Below, one piece after another: positions 17,993 through 25,620 of a stretch of DNA of 64,000 nucleotides. The translations under genes and the position numbers were made by a program. The DNA is from Chryseobacterium sp. VAUSW3 (GTDB lineage Bacteria > Bacteroidota > Bacteroidia > Flavobacteriales > Weeksellaceae): positions 806,001 through 870,000 of the forward strand of contig NZ_NIUY01000001.1 in the NCBI RefSeq assembly GCF_002205795.1, in the 5' to 3' direction. Position 1 is the first letter of the stretch, and each line of letters opens with the position of its first letter. The notes under the pieces are model-generated. The model did not search any database. It was not told the origin of the DNA and saw only the letters and a program-made list of their open reading frames with translations.

Positions 17993-18000
17993 TAGATTTG
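17993..18000 (+). promoter_or_regulatory. Promoter -7 element of the TonB receptor gene
   Basis: TAGATTTG followed by C, matching TAnnTTTG, 19 nt before the ATG. No TTTG at the -33 position, consistent with a promoter that needs an activator. Confidence 0.5.
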
Positions 18001-18019
18001 CTTCATAAAACTGCAAATC

Positions 18020-20239
18020 ATGTCAACCTTTATCCTCTCCAAAATTCTCGCAATTGTATTAATCATTATGGGATTTTTCATGAATGCCCAACTAACGATT
18101 TCGGGAAAGGTAAACTTTAAAAACAAAGGAATTAAGGATGTCTCCGTAACGCTTAAAAACACTTATGATGGTTCCACAACTGATGAAAGCGGAACATTTT
18201 CATTCCACACCTCGGAGAAAGGAAATCATATCCTTGTATTTTCTCACCCAAAATTTGTTGAAGTTGAAAAACCGGTCATCATCGAAAACCAGCCGCTCTT
18301 CATCAATGCGGATTTGAAAGAGCAGATTTCAGATATTGACGCTGTGGTCATTTCCGCAGGATCAATTGAAGCCAGCGACCGAAAAAGGGCGACTGTACTT
18401 CTGACGCCCATTGATATTTACACTACTGCAGGAGCCAATGGCCAGGTTTCCTCAGCGCTGGAAACACTTCCTGGAGTACAGAAAATCGGGGAAACCGAAG
18501 GTCTTTTTGTGCGCGGCGGCACCGGTGCTGAAACCAAATTTTTCATGGACGGAAACCTTGTGAATAATTTCTTCGGAAATTCTGTTCCGGGAATCAAGGC
18601 GATGGACCGGCTGAATACTTCACTTTTTAAAGGAAATGTTTTTTCCAGCGGCGGATATTCTGCGATGTACGGGCAGGCGCTGTCTTCGGTTCTTATTCTG
18701 GAAAGCATCGATTTCCCTGAAACAAACGCTGTCGATATCGGTATTTCGCCGATATTTTTGAGCGGCGGTTTCCAGAATGTAGATCAGGCAAAAACGAAAT
18801 CTTTCGGTGTATCTGCAGCGTACAGCCATTTGGGTTTAATGACTAAATTACTGAAATTCAACAATAACTTCACGAAAGCTCCTGAAAGCTTTGGCACCAA
18901 TTTTAATTTCAGGCTTAAAAATAAAAACGGTGGAATCTTTAAATATTACGGAAGTTTCGACACCAATACCTTCGCACTTCAGGAAGAAAGTCTGGAACCT
19001 GAAACCGATTCCGACAATACTGCATTGAAAGGTAAAAATACTTTTCACAATTTTTCTTACCGGCAGAAATTCGGGCAATATCTGGTGAATCTCGGCAGTT
19101 CTTATTCGTATAACCAAAATATTATCAATTTAAGCAACACCTTTCAAAACTCGGAATCCAACCTAAATTCGATCAATAGTACCGGAAATTATTTTAATGC
19201 AAAAGGAACTTTAGAGAGAAAAATCAATAAAATCTCAGCCATAAGAGGCGGAGTAGAATTTAACCAAACGCGGGAAAATACGTCTGTTGCTATTTCCCCT
19301 ATTTCCTATCCTTTTCAGGATCAAATTACCTCGGTTTTTGCGGAGACTGATATTGGTTTCAGCAATCATTTTTCTGCAAAAGTTGGGTTACGATCCGAAT
19401 ATTCATCCGCTGTTGATCAGTGGAATCTCGCGCCCCGACTTGCTTTTGCTTACAGGATTTCTAAAAACTGGACCAGTTCGCTCGCTTATGGAATGTTTTA
19501 TCAGAACCCGGAAAACAGATATTTTGGAATCCATGATCTGAATTTTCAGAAAGCGGAACATTATGTTCTGCAGGTTCAGAAAGCTGAAGAAGGCAGAAGC
19601 CTGCGGGTGGAGGCCTTTTACAAAAACTACACGAATCTGATCAAAACAAAAGTCGAAAATTACCTTCCTGCAGCAATCAACAACAATGGAGACGGTTTTG
19701 CGAAGGGCATTGAGTTGTTCTGGCGCGACAAAAAATCTCTTAAAAATATAGACTACTGGATTACGTATTCGTTTCTGGATTCCGAAAGAAATTTTCAGAA
19801 TTATGACCGAAGTTTATTCCCAAATTTTGCTGCAAAACATACGCTTTCGGTGGTCGCAAAAAAATTCGTGACCGACTGGAAAACCGGTTTCAACTTGTCT
19901 TACAATTATGCTTCAGGAAGACCTTATTATCATTTCCTTACCAATGACAGCGGGGATTATTATCTAAACACCCAAGGGAAACTGAAAGATTTTAACTCAT
20001 TGAATTTCAGCCTTAATTATCTACCCAATTTAGGTAAAAAAGAAGCGAAAGCATTCACTATTCTGGTGCTTTCCGTAAACAATATCTTAGGCCAGAAGAA
20101 TATTTACGGATACAACTTCTCGAACGACGGGATGCGGCGTAAACCAATTTTACCTTCTGCAAATACCTTTGTATTTATCGGCGCATTCATCAGTTTCGGG
20201 ATCGACAGGACGCAGGAAGCGATCGACAAGAATCTTTAA
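18020..20239 (+). CDS. TonB-dependent receptor
   Basis: A 739-residue outer-membrane receptor. The order is signal peptide (about 1-24), a carboxypeptidase regulatory-like beta domain (about 25-110, ISGKVNFKNKGIKDVSV), a plug (about 115-235, with SALETLPGVQ, RGGTGAETKFFMDG and GYSAMYGQALSSVL), then a beta barrel to the C-terminal strand. The substrate cannot be read from the sequence. The TPR-like secreted gene 105 nt downstream has similar upstream boxes, and both may be controlled by the LytTR regulator encoded nearby. Confidence 0.93.
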   Translation: MSTFILSKILAIVLIIMGFFMNAQLTISGKVNFKNKGIKDVSVTLKNTYDGSTTDESGTFSFHTSEKGNHILVFSHPKFVEVEKPVIIENQPLFINADLKEQISDIDAVVISAGSIEASDRKRATVLLTPIDIYTTAGANGQVSSALETLPGVQKIGETEGLFVRGGTGAETKFFMDGNLVNNFFGNSVPGIKAMDRLNTSLFKGNVFSSGGYSAMYGQALSSVLILESIDFPETNAVDIGISPIFLSGGFQNVDQAKTKSFGVSAAYSHLGLMTKLLKFNNNFTKAPESFGTNFNFRLKNKNGGIFKYYGSFDTNTFALQEESLEPETDSDNTALKGKNTFHNFSYRQKFGQYLVNLGSSYSYNQNIINLSNTFQNSESNLNSINSTGNYFNAKGTLERKINKISAIRGGVEFNQTRENTSVAISPISYPFQDQITSVFAETDIGFSNHFSAKVGLRSEYSSAVDQWNLAPRLAFAYRISKNWTSSLAYGMFYQNPENRYFGIHDLNFQKAEHYVLQVQKAEEGRSLRVEAFYKNYTNLIKTKVENYLPAAINNNGDGFAKGIELFWRDKKSLKNIDYWITYSFLDSERNFQNYDRSLFPNFAAKHTLSVVAKKFVTDWKTGFNLSYNYASGRPYYHFLTNDSGDYYLNTQGKLKDFNSLNFSLNYLPNLGKKEAKAFTILVLSVNNILGQKNIYGYNFSNDGMRRKPILPSANTFVFIGAFISFGIDRTQEAIDKNL

Positions 20240-20259
20240 CGGTTCAGGAAAGAAAACCG

Positions 20260-20312
20260 GCCTTTCGGGTAAAAACTTTCTTTGAAAAGTACCTTTAACA
20301 GATACCTTTATC
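20260..20312 (+). promoter_or_regulatory. ACCTTT boxes upstream of the TPR-like gene
   Basis: GCCTTTCGG at 20260, ACCTTTAAC at 20291 and ACCTTTATC at 20304. The first box with its 3' flank (CCTTTCGGGTA) is identical over 11 bp with the box at 17952 upstream of the TonB receptor. The spacings are 31 and 13 bp. Confidence 0.45.
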
Positions 20313-20344
20313 CCATCAAAAAATAACCACTAAAATATGTAAAT

Positions 20345-20986
20345 ATGAAAAAATTAGTCTTCGGAATCTGCCTCTTTATCGGAATGAATGCATTTTCTCA
20401 AACCGCTTACGAAAAAGCAATGTCAGAAAAAATTGCGCTCGTTGAAAACCATAAAAGCGCAGACGAATTCACTGCTTTGGCAAATGATTTTAAAAGGATT
20501 GGTGACAAAGAAAAAACACAGTGGCTTCCGTATTATTATGCTGCTTTTTCCACGATCCAGAAAGGAAGAATGGCGATGCGTGAAGGAAAACTTAGCGACC
20601 TGGATCCCATTGCCACTGAAGCACAGAAATTCTTGGATTTCGCCATGGATTTGAGCAAAGACAATGCAGAAAACCTCATCCTTCAAAAAATGATTCACGG
20701 GCTGAAGATGATGGTAAATCCACAGGAACGGTTTATGAGTGAAGGGATGCTGGCTGCCGACGCCTTATCTAAAGCTGAAAAAATTGATGCCGAAAACCCG
20801 CGAATAACCCTTATGAAGGCTGAAGACACCTATTTCACGCCCGAACAGTTCGGCGGAAGCAGAGCCAGAGGACTGGAACTTTTTCAGAAATCACTGAATC
20901 AGTTCAAAGTATATAAGACAAAATCTGCTTTGGACCCGAACTGGGGAAAAGGCGAGGCAGAATATTTTATCGCCAATAAACCGTAA
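20345..20986 (+). CDS. Secreted TPR-like helical protein
   Basis: A 213-residue protein with a signal peptide (cleavage after MNAFSQ). The mature part is helical with TPR-like spacing (WLPYYYAAFSTIQKGRMAM, AQKFLDFAMDLSKDNAENLILQ in two parts, AADALSKAEKIDAENPRI). A conserved-looking segment FTPEQFGGSRARGLELFQKS precedes the C-terminus. I recognise similar proteins paired with TonB receptors in Flavobacteria but know no function. It shares upstream boxes with the receptor and is followed by a perfect bidirectional terminator. Confidence 0.75.
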   Translation: MKKLVFGICLFIGMNAFSQTAYEKAMSEKIALVENHKSADEFTALANDFKRIGDKEKTQWLPYYYAAFSTIQKGRMAMREGKLSDLDPIATEAQKFLDFAMDLSKDNAENLILQKMIHGLKMMVNPQERFMSEGMLAADALSKAEKIDAENPRITLMKAEDTYFTPEQFGGSRARGLELFQKSLNQFKVYKTKSALDPNWGKGEAEYFIANKP

Positions 20987-20996
20987 CATATTAAGA

Positions 20997-21027
20997 AAAT
21001 CTCCTGAAAATTCAGGAGATTTTTTTG
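20997..21027. terminator. Bidirectional terminator
   Basis: A 12-bp perfect stem (20997-21008 with 21011-21022) followed by a T tract, between the convergent TPR-like gene and the outer-membrane protein gene. Confidence 0.85.
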
Positions 21028-21030
21028 TTA

Positions 21031-21567
21031 TTAAAGTCCGTAAACAATACCAATACTTGGGATAAAACCACCGCCGAGAAACGATTTTTGCTTATTATAA
21101 AGCACATTATACATCCCGCCAATCTGCATATAAGTCCGTTCCCCCAGCCGCTGCATATAACCGCCACCGAGATACAGGGCAGCTTCATCACCGGAGTATT
21201 TCAAGTTATCCACTTTATTTTTCTGATTGATAAAATATTCCTGAAACATTCCGCTCAGGAAAAAACTGCGCGAAAAGTAATAATTCACAAAAGGTCCTAC
21301 ACCCACCATGGTTGATGAATAGTATTTTGAGTTTGACCAGTTAACGTTGCTTGCAAGACCGGTTTCCAGATTTTCGGTAACCTTATAACCTACTCTTGGT
21401 GAAAGGTAAACGGACACTCCGCCACCATCTCCAAAAGCACCGCCAAGTCCGGCATATCCGCCGAATGTCCATTTCGAATCAGGATTACTGACCGTGGTTG
21501 CAGTTCCGATCTGGGCACTTACACCCACTGCTGCAATGAACGTCAGGAGAAGAATAATTTTTTTCAT
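21031..21567 (-). CDS. Small outer-membrane beta-barrel protein
   Basis: A 178-residue protein with a signal peptide ending AVGVSAQ and alternating amphipathic strands rich in Gly and Tyr (FGGYAGLGGAFGDGGGVSVYL, GPFVNYYFSRSFFLSG, GGGYMQRLGERTYMQIGGMY), ending in an outer-membrane-type strand (IPSIGIVYGL). It fits a small eight-stranded barrel of the OprB/OmpX kind; no specific family is recognised. I chose the ATG at 21567 because it gives the signal peptide; the frame is open further upstream. Confidence 0.75.
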   Translation of the reverse strand: MKKIILLLTFIAAVGVSAQIGTATTVSNPDSKWTFGGYAGLGGAFGDGGGVSVYLSPRVGYKVTENLETGLASNVNWSNSKYYSSTMVGVGPFVNYYFSRSFFLSGMFQEYFINQKNKVDNLKYSGDEAALYLGGGYMQRLGERTYMQIGGMYNVLYNKQKSFLGGGFIPSIGIVYGL

Positions 21568-21683
21568 AGATGTTGAAATAATAGATAAAATTAAACCTTT
21601 TTTTGAAATCGATATTTTCAATAACCGCAAAATATTTTGGTTTTGAGTGTTTCTGAATGTTCGGAAGAGAAGCAAAAAGAGGT

Positions 21684-21757
21684 TTTAGCCCCGATGGAAG
21701 CGGCATCCTTTATCTTTTTGGCAGAAAAGATAAAGATACAGCGTACAGCGGGTCGGG
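21684..21757 (+). repeat. Dispersed intergenic repeat, copy 2
   Basis: Outer arms TTAGCCCCGATGGAAGCGGC and ACAGCGGGTCGGG, with an inner inverted repeat CTTTATCTTTTT/AGAAAAGATAAAG (one mismatch). It shares the TTAGCCCCGAT arm and the general plan with the copy at 31338. Located in the 292-nt gap before mnmA. Confidence 0.7.
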
Positions 21758-21812
21758 TTTTCCAAAAAACATCCGGAGTTTGTTGCTCCTGAAAAATATG
21801 CATTTAAAACCG

Positions 21813-21820
21813 TAAATTTG
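21813..21820 (+). promoter_or_regulatory. Promoter -7 element of mnmA
   Basis: TAAATTTG followed by CACC, matching TAnnTTTG. The leader up to the ATG at 21860 can form a short ACTTTC/GAAAGT hairpin (21829-21847). Confidence 0.6.
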
Positions 21821-21859
21821 CACCGTGAAACTTTCCCTTGACGAAAGTGTAACTAAAAT

Positions 21860-23047
21860 ATGAAAATAGTAGTAGGTTTATCGGGCGGTGTAGATTCCAG
21901 TGTTGCCGCCTATTTGCTGCAAAAACAGGGTCACGATGTGGTGGCGCTATTTATGCGGAACTGGAATGATGCATCGGTAACTCTTGAGGACGAATGTCCG
22001 TGGATTGAAGACAGCAACGATGCGCTGATGGTGGCCCAGAAGCTTGGAATCCCCTTCCAGGTGATCGACATGAGCGAACTTTATAAGGAAAAGATCGTTG
22101 ATTATATGTTCGCCGAATACGAAAACGGCAGAACGCCAAATCCTGACGTTTTATGCAACCGCGAAGTGAAGTTTGACGTCTTCATGAAAACAGCCTTATC
22201 ACTTGGTGCTGAGAAAGTTGCAACCGGACATTACGCACGCGTGAGTTCGGATTTTGATGAAAACGGAAAAGAAATCTTTCATCTTTTGGCGGGGAAAGAC
22301 CAGAATAAAGACCAGTCTTATTTCTTATGCCAGCTGAACCAGGATCAACTTTCGAAAGCGCTGTTTCCGATTGGTGAACTGACGAAACCTGAGGTTCGTG
22401 AAATCGCCAGGGAAATGGGATTGGTAACTGCTGATAAAAAAGATTCTCAGGGATTGTGTTTCATCGGTAAGGTGAGCCTGCCAACTTTTCTGCAGCAGCA
22501 ACTCCAACCAAAAGAAGGTGAAATTATTGAAATATTCAACGATTTTGCTGAATATCATAGGGAAAACCCTCGTTTTGGATCAAAATTAGAGGAATTACAG
22601 TTTCTTTCAAGAAAAATAAAATACCGGAAATCTGACGGAAAAGTCATCGGCAAACATCAGGGCGCGCATTATTTCACGATTGGACAAAGCAAAGGTTTGG
22701 GAATTGGTGGGCATAAAGAATCGTGTTTCATCATTTCCCGTGATATGGAAACGAATACGATTTTCGTCGGTGAAGGAAGAAATTTCCCGGGACTTTTCCA
22801 ATCTGCTTTAAAGATTGCTACGCCGGAAATCCATTGGGTTCGCGAAGATCTGCGTTTAAAAGACGGCGAATCGATGAAAGTAAAAGCCAGAATCCGCTAT
22901 CGCCAGGCTTTGGAAGATGCAACTTTATATCAGTTTGAAGACGGACTATATATCGAGTTCGAAAATCCCCAGTCTGCAGTAGCTGAAGGCCAGTTTGCAG
23001 CGTGGTATCTGGAGGATGAACTTATTGGGAGCGGCGTGATCAGCTAA
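21860..23047 (+). CDS. mnmA: tRNA 2-thiouridine(34) synthase MnmA
   Basis: Adds sulfur to U34 of tRNA Lys, Glu and Gln, using ATP to adenylate the base. The 395-residue protein has the PP-loop [10 protein letters not shown], the first catalytic Cys in [20 protein letters not shown], the DKDQSYFL-like [11 protein letters not shown] and the second Cys in [10 protein letters not shown]. The C-terminal domain has [10 protein letters not shown]. Its partner in U34 modification, mnmG, lies about 18 kb downstream in this window. Confidence 0.97.
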   Translation: MKIVVGLSGGVDSSVAAYLLQKQGHDVVALFMRNWNDASVTLEDECPWIEDSNDALMVAQKLGIPFQVIDMSELYKEKIVDYMFAEYENGRTPNPDVLCNREVKFDVFMKTALSLGAEKVATGHYARVSSDFDENGKEIFHLLAGKDQNKDQSYFLCQLNQDQLSKALFPIGELTKPEVREIAREMGLVTADKKDSQGLCFIGKVSLPTFLQQQLQPKEGEIIEIFNDFAEYHRENPRFGSKLEELQFLSRKIKYRKSDGKVIGKHQGAHYFTIGQSKGLGIGGHKESCFIISRDMETNTIFVGEGRNFPGLFQSALKIATPEIHWVREDLRLKDGESMKVKARIRYRQALEDATLYQFEDGLYIEFENPQSAVAEGQFAAWYLEDELIGSGVIS

Positions 23048-23063
23048 ACACAGCATTTAAATT

Positions 23064-23100
23064 AAATAAAAGGTGGAACTAAAAATTCCGCCTTTTATTT
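23064..23100. terminator. Bidirectional terminator
   Basis: A 15-bp perfect stem allowing one G-T pair (23064-23078 with 23086-23100), between the convergent mnmA and LytTR regulator genes. Confidence 0.85.
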
Positions 23101-23103
23101 GCT

Positions 23104-23853
23104 TTATTTCGACAACCAGTCCTTAAAATCTTTCACCCGGTCGCGGCTTACCGTGATTTCTTCATCGGGCTGGAAATCCATTTCCACTTTGTAATAAGGC
23201 GAGGTATGGATGTTTTTGATGTAATTTGAGTTGATGATAAACTGCCGGTTTACCCGGAAGAAACATTTCTTATCAAGGACTTCCTGAAGCTCGTCTAAGG
23301 TGAAATCGGTGGGATAAGTACGTTCTTTGGTCTGGAGGTAAACAATCTTATTTTCGCTGAAAAAACAGGAAACTTCTTCGGTCTGAACAATTTTCAGATT
23401 GTAACCAATTTTAACCAAAATTCTTGAAAGCTTCTGCTTCTCTTCTTTAATTAAAGATTTGATATGCTTTAAGTTATGACTGCTTTCCGTTGGAAGGAAA
23501 CTTCTGTATTTTTCGATCGCCTGTCGCAAATCTTCTTCCATAATCGGTTTCAAAAGATAGTCGATTGAATTGAGTTTAAAAGCCTTCAAAGTATACTGAT
23601 CAAAAGCCGTGGTGTAGATGATGAAACTTTTGGTCGGTATTTTTTCGAAAATATCGAATGACAGCCCATCACCCAAAACGATATCAGAAAATATAAGATC
23701 CGGATGCTGGTTTTCTGAAAACCACTGTGCACCTTCTTCTACAGAATTTATAGTTGCAACTAATTCTAAATCAGGAAATAAAGTCAATAATCTTTCCAAT
23801 TTTCTGGCAGCGGGTTTTTCGTCTTCTATAATTACGGTTTTAATCATATCCAA
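23104..23853 (-). CDS. LytTR-family response regulator
   Basis: A 249-residue DNA-binding response regulator. The receiver domain (about 1-120) has the acidic pocket IIEDE, the phospho-acceptor Asp57 in LIFSDIVLG, and a following YTTAFDQYTLKAFKLNSIDYLLKP. The C-terminal LytTR domain (about 145-248) ends with FRVNRQFIINSNYI and a KVEMDF strand. LytTR proteins bind pairs of direct repeats. The gene is last in a kinase-2TM-regulator operon, and candidate repeats occur upstream of the kinase and of nearby envelope genes. Confidence 0.93.
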   Translation of the reverse strand: MDMIKTVIIEDEKPAARKLERLLTLFPDLELVATINSVEEGAQWFSENQHPDLIFSDIVLGDGLSFDIFEKIPTKSFIIYTTAFDQYTLKAFKLNSIDYLLKPIMEEDLRQAIEKYRSFLPTESSHNLKHIKSLIKEEKQKLSRILVKIGYNLKIVQTEEVSCFFSENKIVYLQTKERTYPTDFTLDELQEVLDKKCFFRVNRQFIINSNYIKNIHTSPYYKVEMDFQPDEEITVSRDRVKDFKDWLSK

Positions 23854-23863
23854 ACTTAAAATT

Positions 23864-24154
23864 TTATTTGTATTTATCCATTAATTCACGGATTTTCTTC
23901 TTTTCCCAGTCGGTTCCAAAAATAAAATTGGGAACAAAAACACTCAGGGCATGCGCTAAAACGCCGATTCCCCATAAAATTGCCGTCCAATAATTATCCA
24001 TGTCATACAAACTGTCGCCGCCCTGCACATATCTGGCAACAAGAAACAGGTTGACAATAATGTAGACGAAAAAGTGGATGTAGAACTCTTTAAGTTCTTT
24101 TACTTTTCTTTTGGCTTCCCTGTAGATGTGGTTATCGGGATGATTTGTTTCCAT
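23864..24154 (-). CDS. 2TM domain protein
   Basis: A 96-residue inner-membrane protein with two hydrophobic segments, the motif KVKELKEFYIHFFVYIIVN and a C-terminal WGIGVLAHALSVF then FGTDWEKKKIRELM. It is a clear paralogue of the C-terminal 87 residues of the adjacent kinase. It sits between the kinase (4 nt away) and the regulator (10 nt away), so all three are one operon. It probably helps membrane sensing or anchoring; no direct evidence. Confidence 0.85.
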   Translation of the reverse strand: METNHPDNHIYREAKRKVKELKEFYIHFFVYIIVNLFLVARYVQGGDSLYDMDNYWTAILWGIGVLAHALSVFVPNFIFGTDWEKKKIRELMDKYK

Positions 24155-24158
24155 GATT

Positions 24159-25478
24159 TTAGTTATTTGCCTGTTTTTCTTTTTCCATTATTTTGCGGAT
24201 CTGTTTTTCTTCCCAGTCTCTTCCGATTCCGAAGACCTGCAGTGCGTGGGAAGCAACGCCTATGCCCCAACCAAGCATGGGCCACCAAAACCATTGATAT
24301 TCTGGTACGGTCTTTAGGTTGATGAAAATTAAAAACGGAATTACCAGGCAGTAAGAGATCAGGTTTCCGTAAAAACCTTTCAGTTCTTTTACACGTTTAA
24401 AGGCTCTGTCGTAAGACAGTGATTCTTCGGAGGGTTGTGGTGTCATCGCGGTAATTTTTTGAGTTAATATTGGAATTTTCACCCGGAAAAAATCAGTTGA
24501 TTTTTCGATGAAAACGTTCTGTTTTGTCAGTAATGAATAACGCTGAACGATATTCGCAAGGCCGATTCCGGCACTTTCTTTCATCTGCTCTCTTTGCTGA
24601 AGATTGTTTTCAATAAACAGAAATCCACTGTTGGCATAAATCTTTATGTTTAAAGGTTTTTGTGCCGTCGCGAAATTATGTTTGATGCAGTTTTCCAAAA
24701 GCAATTGCAGGGAAAGCGGCACAACAAATAACTTCCTGTGGTCTTCATTTATGCTGAATTCAAAATTTACGCTGTCTTCGAATCTTGTTTTCAGGAGTTC
24801 GCAATAGGTTTTTGCAAAATCCAGTTCTTCTTCAATGGTAACGAGTTCTTTGTCTTTCTGCTCGAGAACATAGCGGTAAATCTTCGACATTGCTGCCGTG
24901 AAATGCTGTGCCTGACTGGGGTTTTCGTCAATCAAAGCACTTAAAACATTCAGTGAATTAAAAAGGAAATGAGGATCGAGCTGGTTTTTTAAACTTTCGA
25001 ACTGTGCGTTGGCTGATTTGGCGATGAGTTTCTGTTCTACAATTTCTTTTCGGGTAGATTTCTTCCATTCTTCAATAAAACCTTTGGCATGTAAAACAGC
25101 TGAAATAAGAAGCGCAATATTAATTCCAAACCAATTTGCAAAGCCCATTGTTCCTGAGAAAAAGCCGGTAAATTCCATTTTTTGGAACAGCACCAAATTG
25201 GTGTAGTTACAGAAAAGTATCAGTACTACGTTAACTAAAACAGTTGCAACGATTCCCAATATGGCACGCGTTCTTGTTTCTTCGACCCAGGAATAGTGAC
25301 GCGATAGATAATCATTGATCATGCCGTTGCCTGCGGAAATCGTGAGCGCATATAAAACCGCAATAAAGAGGTTTATAAAATACACGGAAACCGTTTTATC
25401 GCCTGTAAAAAAGATAAAAGTAAAGGTCCCGATAAAAAATGAAATCCAAAGGACAATGATGAAACTTTTGCGGTTCAT
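24159..25478 (-). CDS. LytS-type sensor histidine kinase with C-terminal 2TM domain
   Basis: A 439-residue membrane kinase. Four hydrophobic segments lie in residues 5-130. The His_kinase domain has His170 in NQLDPHFLFNSLN, then the N box as LLENCIKHN (Asn263) and a G-box as GIGLANIVQRY. Residues about 353-439 form a second membrane domain of the 2TM type (FKRVKELKGFY to DWEEKQIRKIM), homologous to the separate 2TM protein that follows. It should phosphorylate the LytTR regulator encoded two genes downstream. Its ligand is unknown. Confidence 0.92.
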   Translation of the reverse strand: MNRKSFIIVLWISFFIGTFTFIFFTGDKTVSVYFINLFIAVLYALTISAGNGMINDYLSRHYSWVEETRTRAILGIVATVLVNVVLILFCNYTNLVLFQKMEFTGFFSGTMGFANWFGINIALLISAVLHAKGFIEEWKKSTRKEIVEQKLIAKSANAQFESLKNQLDPHFLFNSLNVLSALIDENPSQAQHFTAAMSKIYRYVLEQKDKELVTIEEELDFAKTYCELLKTRFEDSVNFEFSINEDHRKLFVVPLSLQLLLENCIKHNFATAQKPLNIKIYANSGFLFIENNLQQREQMKESAGIGLANIVQRYSLLTKQNVFIEKSTDFFRVKIPILTQKITAMTPQPSEESLSYDRAFKRVKELKGFYGNLISYCLVIPFLIFINLKTVPEYQWFWWPMLGWGIGVASHALQVFGIGRDWEEKQIRKIMEKEKQANN

Positions 25479-25496
25479 GGAGTTAAATTCTGTTTC

Positions 25497-25545
25497 AAAG
25501 GTATCTTTTATTAAAGGTAGAAAAAAAAATTATTCGCTGAAGGGC
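25497..25545 (-). promoter_or_regulatory. ACCTTT boxes upstream of the LytS kinase
   Basis: On the minus strand: GCCCTTCAG (first base 25545), then ACCTTT (first base 25518) and ACCTTT (first base 25502), within 70 nt of the kinase ATG. They resemble the boxes upstream of the TonB receptor and TPR-like gene, suggesting autoregulation. The spacings are 27 and 16 bp, so the arrangement is less regular. Confidence 0.35.
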
Positions 25546-25568
25546 AGGTTTTCGGTACTGAACAGAAA

Positions 25569-25590
25569 AAACCACCGCAAAGGGTGGTTT
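25569..25590 (-). terminator. Terminator of the Prc protease gene
   Basis: Stem AAACCACC/GGTGGTTT with a 6-nt loop, followed on the minus strand by a T tract, 30 nt after the protease stop. Confidence 0.85.
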
Positions 25591-25620
25591 AATTTTATCG
25601 AATTATATGAATATTTCAGT

